Of a DNA stretch of 64,000 nucleotides, positions 53,776 through 64,000 are shown one piece after another. The number at the start of each line of letters is the position of its first letter. The stretch's first letter is position 1. Origin of the DNA: Aphrophora alni. Lineage: Eukaryota; Arthropoda; Insecta; Hemiptera; Aphrophoridae. The translations under genes and the position numbers were made by a program. The notes under the pieces were generated by a model. It was not told where the DNA came from. It did no database searches and worked only from the letters and a program-made list of their open reading frames with translations. The DNA is taken from assembly GCA_963513935.1 (NCBI GenBank), contig OY740769.1, forward strand, positions 34,065,120 to 34,129,119, in the 5' to 3' direction.

Positions 53776-53906
53776 AGATTTAAAAGTATGAAATATAAAA
53801 AGTTTAGGCAATAATATAATTAGTTGAAAAAAGTTTTTATATAACAAATAAATACACAATAGAAAATATAACAAATATAACGAAACAAATAAGAAAAATG
53901 TCCGGA

Positions 53907-55223
53907 TTAACAGCAACAGCAGCAGCATTTCTTTTTACCGCAACAGCAACATTTATTTTTTGAGGAGAAACCGCATCCATCTGGTCCAATTTGTCCATAT
54001 CCGTAACAGCCATCTATGTTACCTCGACCAAAATTGCAGTCGTCTAAGTAAGAGTTACATGAGTAACAACAGTCACACGGTTTGCATCCCTGGAAACAGC
54101 ATGGTGGGGGAGGTGGTGGTGGTGGGGGTGGAGGTGGAGGTGGTGGAGGTGGAGGTGGTGGGGGTGGAGGTGGTGGGGAATAGCAACAACAATCACATGG
54201 GCAGCAACTTTGGTAACAACAGCATTGTGGTGGTTGGGGCGGTGGAGGTGGAGGTGGTGGGGGAGGTGGGCTAGGTGGCGCAGGAACTGGTGCGGGGGTA
54301 CACGGTTGGCAGTCAAATTTGAATAGTGGAGAGCAGAAACTCACTTTGGTATCATGCTTCTTACAACAGCAGCATCCAGTAGAAACCTACCAAAGCAAAA
54401 ACATTCATGTAATAAAATAAGGTTTAATACATTCGATGTATTAAATTGATGGTTTATAGAAATAAAATTTATATCATTTCTACAAATAAAAATTAATGTA
54501 CTAAAATGAACAGTTTTATATATGTTTTGTTTTATTATAAATATTTTAGCAATAATGTGGGCAGCTTTTAAATATTTGCTATTTTAATGTTTAAATATTT
54601 CTTGGTCAAAGACAGTCAGTAGACGAATCTAATAAATAGTAAAGTATAATCCACAAAAATTGAAAATTCCGTATTAATCAAATGGATAGCCTAAAATATA
54701 AATGATAAATTCGACTAAAATTGTGGCTACTAGATTTATTATTTCAGATTTTTGTAATTTAGAAAATATGTTTTTAATAATTTTGTTTTTAGCTTTAGCT
54801 ATATTATTTTGTTTTCGTAAAAAAGTTTGTTCATCAATAAATATAGGTTTCAGAAATTTTAAAATAAGCTTCCATTTTCAAATTTAATTTCAAAACTTCT
54901 TCAACAATTTGTAAAACTGAGCGCAACGCAGATTAAACGTTGTATCAAAATTAGTTTACCGAAATATAAAATGAGCTATAAATTGTCCTTTTTATATGGG
55001 CTATCGACATTTAATAGTCCTTGAAAAAAATCACAATAATTACAACTTTTTAAGGAGATATTACTAATTTTGTAACCACGAATGTTTACAATTGTACAAA
55101 TAAACCGAAAGTTAAGTTAAGTTAAGTTGTGGTGGCTAAAAATGATTTTTCAATTTTAAAACAAACCTGAATCAAGCAGAAAACAGCTAAAGAACAAATA
55201 AGAACTTTACAGATGGCTGTCAT
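53907..55223 (-). CDS. Gene C: secreted polyproline and Cys-cluster protein, 178 aa
   Basis: Two coding exons on the minus strand: 55223-55167 (19 residues) and 54386-53907 (159 residues plus TAA). The 780-bp intron begins GTTTGT, ends TTGGTAG and is phase 0. Exon 1 is a signal peptide (MTAICKVLICSLAVFCLIQ), closely matching gene B's FCLIQ ending. Exon 2 opens VSTGCCCCKKHDTKV. A first polyproline block is followed by QCCCYQSCCPCDCCCYS; a second, longer block is followed by CCFQGCKPCDCCYSC. These are two copies of a polyPro plus Cys module. A Gly/Asn-rich stretch with spaced Cys follows, and the chain ends with CCCCGKKKCCCCCC. The proline runs are encoded by near-perfect CCACCT/CCC-type triplet repeats, so length may vary between individuals. 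A TATAAAAG box and AATAAA signal flank the gene. Rigid proline rods joined by disulfide knots suggest an extracellular structural material; this is inference. Confidence 0.87.
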
Positions 55224-55276
55224 GATGATTTGGTAACAACTGTGCTAAAAGTGATTCTGATTACAGATGCCTTTAG

Positions 55277-55284
55277 CTTTTATA
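55277..55284 (-). promoter_or_regulatory. TATA box of gene C
   Basis: TATAAAAG on the minus strand, with an insect-type initiator TCAG (A at 55258) 26 nt downstream and the start codon about 35 nt beyond that. Confidence 0.7.
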
Positions 55285-56039
55285 CAGCTCCTAAATGACA
55301 AATTGAGATCATCCGGCGATAACGCATGTTGTATTATTTGCACGTGATCGGAAGGCAGAATGTAAGCAAACTTTGCTTAGGAAGCGTCAAACAGGACATA
55401 TTCACGAAGGACGTACATGCTGATCAACAATAACATGGAAATAGTTGTAGAGGTCAGTCCCACAGTTGAGTTGTTTGGAAAAACTGTGTAGTGAGATTGA
55501 ATTTTAAATCTTTTCAGTTGATAAATATTGTTATAACGAGTGTATTAAAAGTACCCCTTCTTCAATTTTGAACTAAAAAAAGTTCGTAATTTTGAAGTAT
55601 TTCAAAAGCTATCTTTTGGAATATGCTATAGATTAGTTTGATCCTACATCAAAAATTGAGGTTTTCAGGACAACTAGAGGTAAACCCTCTTGAGGGATAC
55701 TTTATTTCAAAGGAAATAATGAGTAGAGTTAAATCACACAAGAATGAGATCGTCCCTATCTAAAATGGCAGACGATTGAGTTTTAATGTTGCCTACTACT
55801 ATATTTTACATAGGTTTAAAAGTAGTTTGATTAATTTTTTTTTATAGACGAAACACCATCGTAATTATAATTGCCTTAACAAAAGCACAGCATAAAACGA
55901 TACTGACATAAAACTAACAATCGAACCAAAAACTAAAAAACAATAGCATAGATATTTTAATTTCACTTGGTACTGATGATCCGACCAATAGTCAAATTAC
56001 CTTTCATTCATCATTCACATTATACATCTACAAATTGCG

Positions 56040-56120
56040 AAGATAAGAAAGGATTCCCTCGAATACTTCATTAGCATAAGGATTGTCACACACATACTTA
56101 CCGTAACTGAGCCCCGATTT
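56040..56120 (-). repeat. Dispersed SINE-like repeat (family 1), internally deleted
   Basis: Contains CCCTCGAATACTTCATTAGC joined almost directly to the distal GATTGTCACACACATACTTA and CTGAGCCCC, so the middle of the element is missing. Confidence 0.6.
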
Positions 56121-56629
56121 ATAATGTATTATTTGCCAACAAAACTCTATTCGGATTCATTGCCTAATATGAAATAATGTTTTTGGGAAGGGTGTACTCA
56201 GATTAAAGTTTAGAAAAATATTTTGTGTGGAAAACCAAAACCAAAATCCAAACAATAAAAACATAAAACAAATTATTATCACCTACTGGTACTGTGGTAC
56301 TGAAGGTCCGACCCCCTTTCCTCCTGAATTGTGGTAAAATTGGATCCCCTCACCACCCACTTAGTGTCCATATATTTTTGCCAAATTTTCACTTGCTATA
56401 AAATAGAAGTGTTTTATATGAAGTATTAACAGGTCTATCTTGGAATTAAAAGTATGTTTGTACAGAGATAGTTGTTTTATCTAGTTTAAAATAAGACCGG
56501 AGAGTAATTTAAAAGAGTTTAGATTAAGATGTTTACATATATAATCACCAGCTCAAATCATCTGATTGAAAACGTACGGTTTATTATTTATATATCAATT
56601 TTATATTTTCTTTAGCACTACAGCCCGTT

Positions 56630-56740
56630 GTGGGTTAGGTCTGGTAGACTGCTTCAAACGGGTGATGTGTGGTCAGCACATCGAGTAACCAAGATTCGTT
56701 ACTAATCGTAGCTTCCTACTTAACTTATATATACATAGGC
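56630..56740 (-). repeat. SINE family 2 tail fragment
   Basis: The minus strand reads TTAGTAACGAATCTTGGTTA, matching the GTAGCGAATCCTGGTTA part of the 49.4-kb copy, followed by a distal part ending CAACGGGCTGTAGTGC. Confidence 0.4.
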
Positions 56741-57119
56741 ATCAATAATAGAAACATGAGCGTATAGTGCACATTACAGTTACATACCTAGAATGGACAT
56801 ATGCAATGGAATTTTCATGGTTTTGATAAACAATAATATGATATTTTCTTCTCTATTGCGGCAACTATAGCACTTACTATAGCACTCTTCTCTACTGTGG
56901 GTTAAAACAGCAACTTCAGCACTTACTGCAAAGTTGTACTATTACAGAAAAGTTATTGTTAAAAGTAGAACGTTATATCAACAGAAATTTATTGTGGTGG
57001 TCAGATAATGCACAAACTTTGTCACTTATTCATACTACAACAGACGTTTGTTATTACTAACATAGTCAATTATTTGTATCTGCATTGATACTGAGTAGGT
57101 CAAAATTTATATACTTTAA

Positions 57120-57920
57120 AATAATCAAGCAGCGTTGTAAGCATTAATGTCATTCATCTTTGAATCCAGGCTAGTTGGAGATTGTTATAATGTTATGAAT
57201 TATCATAGGAAGAGACAACAAGTTAAATTGATATCTGATCATAAGGAGAACGGGGCTGATGGACTCCTTACACCAGCTGGTGCGAACAACCCAGCACATC
57301 CAGAATATTTTTATAGATGACCGAAAGACCATCTGAGAAATGTGTTTGATTTCTTGACTGATAAAGGCCGGTCCAACCACTGGATGGAGATTACAAGTCT
57401 AAAGTAATGAAGAATCTCTTACTGATGCGCTAACGCCTAAGAGTAATGGATCCGAAATTCTGTCTATCGATCACCTGAGTGACAGATCACCTCCTGGCGA
57501 ATGTGAGGTGTTTGCGTGTTTGCTCGAAACACTTGGAAAGGATTTTATAGTGCAATGATTCCAAGATCTTCATGAGTTTCGCAAGTATCTCTGAAGCATC
57601 TGTTATTCATTCTAGTTGGATATATTTTGAGTCGCAGTGGAGAATGGGTTCCGTGGCCTTGGAACCCCAAATTGGGTTAAATGCTCCTATAGAACGCTCC
57701 CGTGTTCCTAAATCAAGCTTTTACTTGCTTCGCTTGTGCCAGCAACTCAGCCTTTGGGTATATCATAATTCTTCATTCGAAAATCAAAAATCCATCTTGT
57801 CCTTAACGAGACATAAAACTGTAGCTTTTAATAACTTTACTTCCACTTATTTTGACACCACATCGGTCACTGACCAATAGAGGTCCTCACAGTTCTACAT
57901 AATTAAATCGAAACCTTTTT
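57120..57920. other. Compositionally distinct block, possible pseudogene remnant
   Basis: Richer in G and C than its flanks for about 800 bp, with several medium open frames on both strands (57171-57380 minus, 57572-57880 plus) but stops or frame changes in every long reading. No motif was recognised. It could be a decayed processed gene or transposon. Confidence 0.3.
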
Positions 57921-58033
57921 TTCTAAGTTCCAGTAGTGAATCTCGGAATGTATTGAAATTTTTATTTGTTTATGGCTGTAATTAGCACCCAAAATATCTA
58001 CAGGTCAAACGATTGTTGTGAAATCATTGCCGA

Positions 58034-58036
<3 letters not shown>

Positions 58037-58082
<46 letters not shown>
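58037..58082. repeat. (AT)n microsatellite
   Basis: About 45 bp of alternating AT. Confidence 0.95.
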
Positions 58083-58086
<4 letters not shown>

Positions 58087-59036
58087 TGTATTTCACTTCT
58101 CACTCCTTTGATCAAAATATAATAAATCTTGGGGCAATCACCTTACATTAACTGCAGTTTTATCATTTGAATCACAGAGTATGGAAAACAGTTATATTTT
58201 AAACAAAATATAGTCCTTTTATTACATCCCTTTCAGGGCCAGATACGAAGTAACATGTTAAATTAACTACATTCAATTACACTCAGATTTTCAATTACGT
58301 TAATATTACGAATCTCATTAACAATTAAATTTTTTTAAACAACTTTTTTTTAAATTTCTTACCTTTTAAGCAATTATAACCAAAAGGTAATCTGTGAGAA
58401 CTAAAATGCTACAAATTGCAAAATTTTGTTCTTTAGTTGATTAGTCACAATCACTTTTCACCTTTATTTACTTTGACCCTAATCTTAAACGGTTTTCTCC
58501 AAATTTAATAATTCCATGACAAGTACTCCAACCTAACTTTAAAATTTAGATTCAAGCGAACCACGTTTTCATGAGATAATGTTTGAAAAGTTTTTAATAT
58601 TTTAAAAATAAAAACAAAATCTCTACGCCAAATTGTTTAACAAAATCGTGTTAACAGTTGATAAGAACGCCTGATGACCAATATTCAAATGTATAATTTT
58701 AAAAATCGTCTATTTTGTTTAAAATTTACCAACCGATTTTTATGTCTAACGAACTTTTTTAATTAAGAAGTAGTAAAACAGAACTTTCGGACCAAATTTG
58801 AAATAGTCCGATACTTATATACAATATAAGTAAATTGACCCTAAACTTGTGTTGTTAACTTATTTTAATGGTTAGGATCGGTGGATGTCGGTGATTGTAA
58901 AAGGGACATAACAATAGCTAAAATTATCTATTAAAAATTTGCTGTTAGTGTTGGGATCTTGTTAAAATATCTTCTAATGGATTCATAAATGTTTTATATC
59001 AGGTATACAAAATTCAAACAAATAATACTAAAATTA

Positions 59037-59042
59037 TTTATT
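59037..59042 (-). terminator. Possible polyadenylation signal of gene D
   Basis: AATAAA on the minus strand, about 255 nt after the stop codon. Confidence 0.35.
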
Positions 59043-59296
59043 ATTAATTAAAAAACGTAACACAATTTTATACATACAAAAAGTAAACATCAAGAGTTGA
59101 GTATGATTGAGGAGATTAGACATTAAGATTCAAGATGTCAAAGGAATAATATGTTGTGGATATTAAATGAAGAAGATGACCAGTTCAGGTGGAGATAACA
59201 GATGAGAGATGATTTGTTAGTTGAGAGACAAAATAAGTATTTCCAAATTGTAAAATGAATATTAAGTTTTAACATAAACTCAGGGCAATGCTAAGG

Positions 59297-60336
59297 TTAG
59301 GATATTTGCGTTGTATTGAATGAGAATCTCATGATACGGTGAATAGTATAGATCATTATAATAAATGTTGTTGGATGCTGTTGAATGTACGACAGCATTG
59401 GCAAGGGCAACGTTGAAGATGAACAGCATCCAGGTGATGGAACAGCCGTTTCAGTAGAATTTCCTTCAGTAGAGTTTCCATTGGAACTGCTTACATTTGA
59501 AACCTAAGGAACAATATTAAAGTAAATATTAAATAATATTGGTTATAATTTAGGATTCAATAGATAACAAAACCAGATAAGTTAAAAATAACAGTCGCAA
59601 TTAAAAGGAAGGAAAGTAACTATCAGCTCATGCACTATTGTAGAAATACCATTCCCCTTTATGCAAATTTGGGAGATTTTAATTGCCACGTGTTTATTAA
59701 TTTACTAAATGACATTTCATTTTAATGAAGTTTATCACCTATGATTCTTTAAAAAGAATTTAACTTGATATTTTTTTAAAGTGTTTTGGGTCACCCAAAT
59801 AATAAGGTAGTGTGAGTTTAAATTCATGCCTATATGTGTGTGTCTATAAACATTCTTACGTTGAAAATTTATTCATTGAAATATACCGTATATATCGAAA
59901 TCTGGATCAACACTATTCCATCAATGCAATAATTGAGGTTGCATTCAAAAATACCATAATACACAGCGTGAGAAAAAAGCCTCAACATTGTGAAAATAAA
60001 CTCAAATTTTAGTTCTGCAAAAAAGCGGTTTTAATTTGCTTGCCCCTTCCCAAAAACAGACAATGGCCACGAGAGTTTAAAGTTGTATTTCAGCGTAATA
60101 TTAGTTAGAAATTAGAAAACGCAGCGTTTACATCTACATCCTCGGTTTTTTGAAACACGTATTTAATTTCCACAGTTATATAACTGCTTAAATATATTGA
60201 AAATATAGTTAACCTCCAAATTTCTATTTAAAAAAATAATGTTAAATTAATTTTGCCTCATAAATTATTTAAAATTACTGACCTGACCCAAGACTAGAAG
60301 GACTAGAGCACAGATTACAGGCCGAAGAAGTGCCAT
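59297..60336 (-). CDS. Gene D: small secreted Ser/Asn/Thr-rich protein, 86 aa
   Basis: Two coding exons on the minus strand: 60336-60283 (18 residues) and 59503-59297 (68 residues plus TAA). The 779-bp intron begins GTCAGT, ends TCCTTAG and is phase 0; it is almost the same length as gene C's intron. Exon 1 is a signal peptide (MALLRPVICALVLLVLGQ). Exon 2 starts VSNVSSSNGNSTEGNSTE with three N-glycosylation sequons (NVS, NST, NST) and continues VPSPGCCSSS. The DNA there contains CTGGATGCTGTT, part of the stretch at the exon 2 start of genes B and C. The remaining 38 residues are more hydrophobic, end FNTTQIS and lack the Cys pairs. It is probably a diverged member of the same cluster, and its C-terminal frame may have drifted. 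The 3' half is less certain than the signal exon and splice sites. Confidence 0.62.
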
Positions 60337-60422
60337 GTAGTTTATAGCATAGACTTGGCTACAACTGTACTTTCAGTTGTCAGTGTCTGAGTAGTGTAAA
60401 AACCTAAAAACAAAACCACCAG

Positions 60423-60428
60423 TATATA
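60423..60428 (-). promoter_or_regulatory. Probable TATA box of gene D
   Basis: TATATA on the minus strand about 88 nt upstream of the gene D start codon, with a TCAGA initiator-like site at about 60388 downstream. Confidence 0.4.
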
Positions 60429-60993
60429 TGTAATTTTCGTTCTTAATTTACGTTGATAGTAGTGATAAAGCAGGTGTTACTTATCTGGTGTTAGTTAAAG
60501 AAGGACAAGCATGACTTCATTAGATAAACATAACTTAGGTCAATAGAGAGACATGTCTCTAAATCAATTTATTTTATCAGTTCCTGAAAAGTAGATCAGT
60601 TGATAGTGAAGTTTTTACTTGAACGGATATAAATTAGTGGTTGTTCGGCGAGAATAATAAATATTCGATCCGTTCTCAGTACAAATTAAGAATACAATAT
60701 TCTAGAGTTCTGGATGGACGTGAGTTCGATAACACGATTATTTTTGTGTTTTCAATCAGTACTGGTAGCTATGCCGTGTTTCATCGCTTTTCACTGTAAT
60801 AATGACACAATTTTATTCTAGAAAATTATTTTGAATTTAAATAAGAACGAAAAGGAATAACGGGTTCGCAGTTGATATGCTAACTTGATAGGTCGTGCAT
60901 TTCTATTTCGTTTCCATGTAACATTTGTATAAATTATAAGGACAACAAAGATGCGAAAATATAGTATCAACGGCTTATTTTCGGTGACGCGCT

Positions 60994-61001
60994 TATATAA
61001 G
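60994..61001 (+). promoter_or_regulatory. Plus-strand TATA box
   Basis: TATATAAG, followed by GGCACTGTGATCAGAC. The nearest TCAG initiator (A at 61014) is only 20 nt away, closer than the usual 25-30, so the true start may be slightly further downstream. It points away from gene D. Confidence 0.4.
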
Positions 61002-61111
61002 GGCACTGTGATCAGACTTATATTGGTGAAGGAATTGGATCTGTAACTTCAAACCAGGACTAAATTGGACAGAAAGTCGGAGAAGTTTCAGACTCAAAGG
61101 CAAGCAAGTAA

Positions 61112-61321
61112 ATGGGACGAGTTTTATCTATGAGAACTTCGGGGGAATACACTACAGTCTTCAAATCAGAGATATTTCTAATTTGTCTTTGTTCAAGACT
61201 AAACGAATTTATTGGTGATTTGTGTAGACATCAGGCGGCCTTGGAAAGTCTAGCATCCAGTAGGGTTGGAGACTTTACTAGTGGACGACCACTGACGGCG
61301 CTTATCATAATCGCAAGATAA
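61112..61321 (+). CDS. Candidate small ORF, 69 aa, unknown
   Basis: This is the first ATG downstream of the TATA box at 60.99 kb. The ORF (MGRVLSMRTSGEYTTVF to TALIIIAR) is richer in G and C than its surroundings. It has no signal peptide, membrane segment or known motif. AAAAG-GTAACT follows the stop, which could be a donor site for a spliced trailer. It and gene D diverge from a gap of about 560 bp. It could be a real short gene, the first exon of a longer one, or a non-coding transcript. Confidence 0.3.
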   Translation: MGRVLSMRTSGEYTTVFKSEIFLICLCSRLNEFIGDLCRHQAALESLASSRVGDFTSGRPLTALIIIAR

Positions 61322-64000
61322 AAGGTAACTTGCATTTTATATACCTTGGACATGCAACCTTAAACTGCTATCATTTTTTCCTAATATAATTCTGCAAGGA
61401 ATATCTAACATAATATTTAAATTTGTATTTTACTAATAAAACTAATTTACTGTACAGTTATCCCTAAACAAGTTGTCTATAAATACTTGCCTAGCTATTT
61501 GAAAACTGAGACTACAAACCACATTTGATAAATTCAAATCAAATTTTCATTTTATAGTCTATATAAGAGAGTGTCATAAGAGAGAGTGATTCAAACATGG
61601 CACCGAGTTACTCATATTTCTTAGTTTCAAATGTGTGTATTGATGAAGGATATTGCAGGAGTTAGATTACACATAATATAAATACATTATCAGTGTTATA
61701 TATTTGAACTGATATCGTATAATGAGGAAGAACGACATGGACGTGTTTAATTGTTTCCTTTAATAGTTCAAGCTATACAAAAGGTATATGTTGTATTGAT
61801 TTCAACAAATATATTAACATAAAATAGAAAATATTGAAATTTGTAGTAACGCAGTCGTTATTTTTAAAGTCGTGGTGTGGAGCTGTTGTGTGTGTGGATG
61901 TGTGTGTGTGGGGGGGGGTGTTCTTTATGTTTTGGCGACCTGGTACGAGTGAAATTCTAAAGATGAAACATAGATTCCGAAACGTGTAACGGAACATTAG
62001 AAGTAAGTCACACGAGGCGGAGTAAGTATATATAAAATTATCTCAAAGTATTTAGTTTTAACATTTGTGTAAACTTTATCCTAGAGGAATAATAACGAGA
62101 CATATTGTAGACAGAAGTATTTTAGGATTTAAAAAAAAAATGTAAATAATCTTGACAAGCAGCTAATCCGCGTTGACATGAGCTAGACGAATTTTCTTAA
62201 AGGAGGACAAACTCTCGTGTGTTAATTATTTAAAATACCTAAACTGAAAATTTACTTAATTAATTAGTATGGTCCATCTATGATTTTTATATGGCATCTT
62301 GTAGCAATTAAATTTAATTATTTGTATTATGAAATGTATGTATTTACTATTCAGATTAGAAATTTCGCTATTCAAGGTCCGACATTTTGATTTTGGCTAT
62401 AACTTTATTTTTTATCAATGAAAGTTGCGTTAATATCATTAAGTGCTGAATCAAGATATAAATTTTATAATATAAATAAAGTTATTTTTATTGAATTATT
62501 GTAACACTACTACACCCATTTTAAAACTGTATGCACGATTTTGCTGATTATTAAAATTTGTTATAGGAAATACTAAAACTAACATATATTTTAACTAAAC
62601 CAGCCAAAAATTACAAGCGCTATAAATACCAACATATCAACGCATACAAAACAAAGTTTTCAAAAATACGCTAGAGAGTAGACCCCCATCAGCCAGGGTC
62701 AGTGTACACATTTCGCAGTGATATTAGCTCTTAAAATAATTTTAGAAACTGGTGCATTTACAAATGTTTCCTATTGAAATTTGCTATGAAACATAACAAA
62801 TTATTATTTCGTAAAATCACGATAATTCTAAATAGATCAGCCTTCACTTTTAGAGATCGTGTTTACAGTTTTATGTAACGCGTGATGTAATTACAATGAC
62901 ATTGGATTGACAAATCAAATGAGACCAATAACCCATGCGCATTTTTTCTAGTCAGCAAAATGCGAGCATGTAAACAGTTAACCTTATTTCAAGTTCAAAT
63001 GAGTTGAATTGTGTAGTCATTCGTGCTTGTTATTTGAGACTCCAACTACGAAATATCTGCAAAGAAAAAAGAAACGAACAAATGACGATTGTTTTGAAGT
63101 TTTTAAAGCCATGAATTATTCTTAAATGACGGTGAAAGAAAATAATTCAAACGACGAAATTATCGTTTCATATATATATGACGACGACTTAAAATATATG
63201 GGCACAGCTGCAGTGACACAGAATTAGCTCTGTAAAACGTCTTTTTGTCGCTTGCATTCTTTAAGTATGATTAGTGTACCGATAAAGATCATCTTGGCTA
63301 GTCAGAAAATAATTGAAAACGAATTCGCCTGGGAAATTAAATAATATATTTGGTTAGCTTTTACACGTGGATTAAACAAAGTATATAACTACTCATTCTT
63401 ACATATGTACCCTAATTCAGTACAGTTTGTAAATATTCAATAATAACGGATTCATAACTATTAAATACATAATATTAACTTCAAACTGGGTGATACTATA
63501 AAGACATTTTTGAGAAGTACATTTTTCTTACGATAGATTCCCAATCATTTAGAGTTCCATAAAAAAAAGAAAACATAAACATTATATAAATCGCCTCACA
63601 TGCCAGTATTCAAAATGATTGGGCCAAAATGCTTGGTGAGGACAGAAGACAGACATAATAAAAAAAATACTATTTTGATTTTAACGAAGTTTAACATAGG
63701 GCATATATTTGCAAAAGATAAAAAAGATGGGCCTACCGTCTACATAAAAAAAAGATAGAATTTCCGATAAAAAATTGTGAAAGCTTATTTGTAATTAAAT
63801 AAATTATATAATTTGGGAATTAAACAAAATTTAATACATTAGAGGTTTTGTATAAATTATTAGTTGAGCTAATCCAATCCTGCTATCTGGACTATCTGGA
63901 TCCAAAGCTATCTGTCCTGTGGTTTTAAACACACCTCCAGATAAATACGAAAAGAGCTGTTGTTAAAATTAAATGATGGTTTAATTATTGGGGTGAAAAT
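61322..64000. other. Intergenic, no gene seen
   Basis: AT-rich to the window end. A GT-rich stretch with a G run lies near 61.88-61.92 kb; the minus ORF at 61773-61997 over it is a repeat artefact. Nothing else is supportable. Confidence 0.55.

Larger units (their letters stand above)
49950..53906. other. Intergenic between genes B and C
   Basis: No gene supported. It contains a degenerate 33-35-bp tandem array (51.66-52.41 kb) split by a family-1 repeat. Two overlapping ORFs at 53509-53761 end near a GTAAGT but have no recognisable content. Confidence 0.5.
55290..59036. other. Intergenic between genes C and D
   Basis: No gene supported. It contains small family-1 and family-2 repeat pieces near 56.0 and 56.7 kb, an anonymous richer block at 57.12-57.92 kb and an (AT)n tract at 58.04 kb. 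Confidence 0.5.

Overview
This is AT-rich eukaryotic nuclear DNA, most likely from an insect. The evidence is GT-AG introns, TATA-box core promoters, a Ty3/gypsy LTR retrotransposon, a LINE remnant and many dispersed SINE-like repeats. A hemipteran is possible, but the window does not prove it. There are no bacterial operons, rRNA genes or CRISPR arrays. Most bases are intergenic or intronic.

Layout. 1-10.8 kb is gene-poor, with SINE remnants, a microsatellite, a 54-codon ORF and a 42-bp perfect palindrome. 10.84-20.25 kb is one LTR retrotransposon with 1.9-kb LTRs that are almost identical, a 4-bp target duplication, a primer binding site, gag, a broken pol, 36-bp tandem repeats and a polypurine tract. 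23.8-36.7 kb (+ strand) is a five-exon gene (gene A) for a 453-residue predicted secreted protein. Its introns hold SINEs, a large foldback hairpin, a LINE remnant and a hierarchical minisatellite. 36.7-48.3 kb is intergenic and repeat-rich. 48.4-60.3 kb holds three two-exon genes on the - strand (genes B, C and D), spaced about 5 kb apart. At 61 kb a + strand TATA promoter precedes a 69-residue ORF.

The main biology is the A-D cluster. Each gene has a tiny first coding exon that is essentially a signal peptide. Every coding intron is phase 0. The second coding exon of A, B and C starts with cysteine-dense sequence (ITECDC, MATGCCC, VSTGCCCC). B and C share an identical 13-nt stretch at that point, and part of it recurs in D. 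The mature proteins are low-complexity: CC-x-x-P pentads in B, polyproline blocks flanking Cys clusters in C, and about ten N-[FIY]-[DE]-P repeats in A. This points to a local family of rapidly evolving, disulfide-rich secreted proteins. Structural or coating material is the simplest guess, but the function is not shown by the sequence. Most of these genes are invisible to a simple ORF scan because the signal peptides and short exons are separate.
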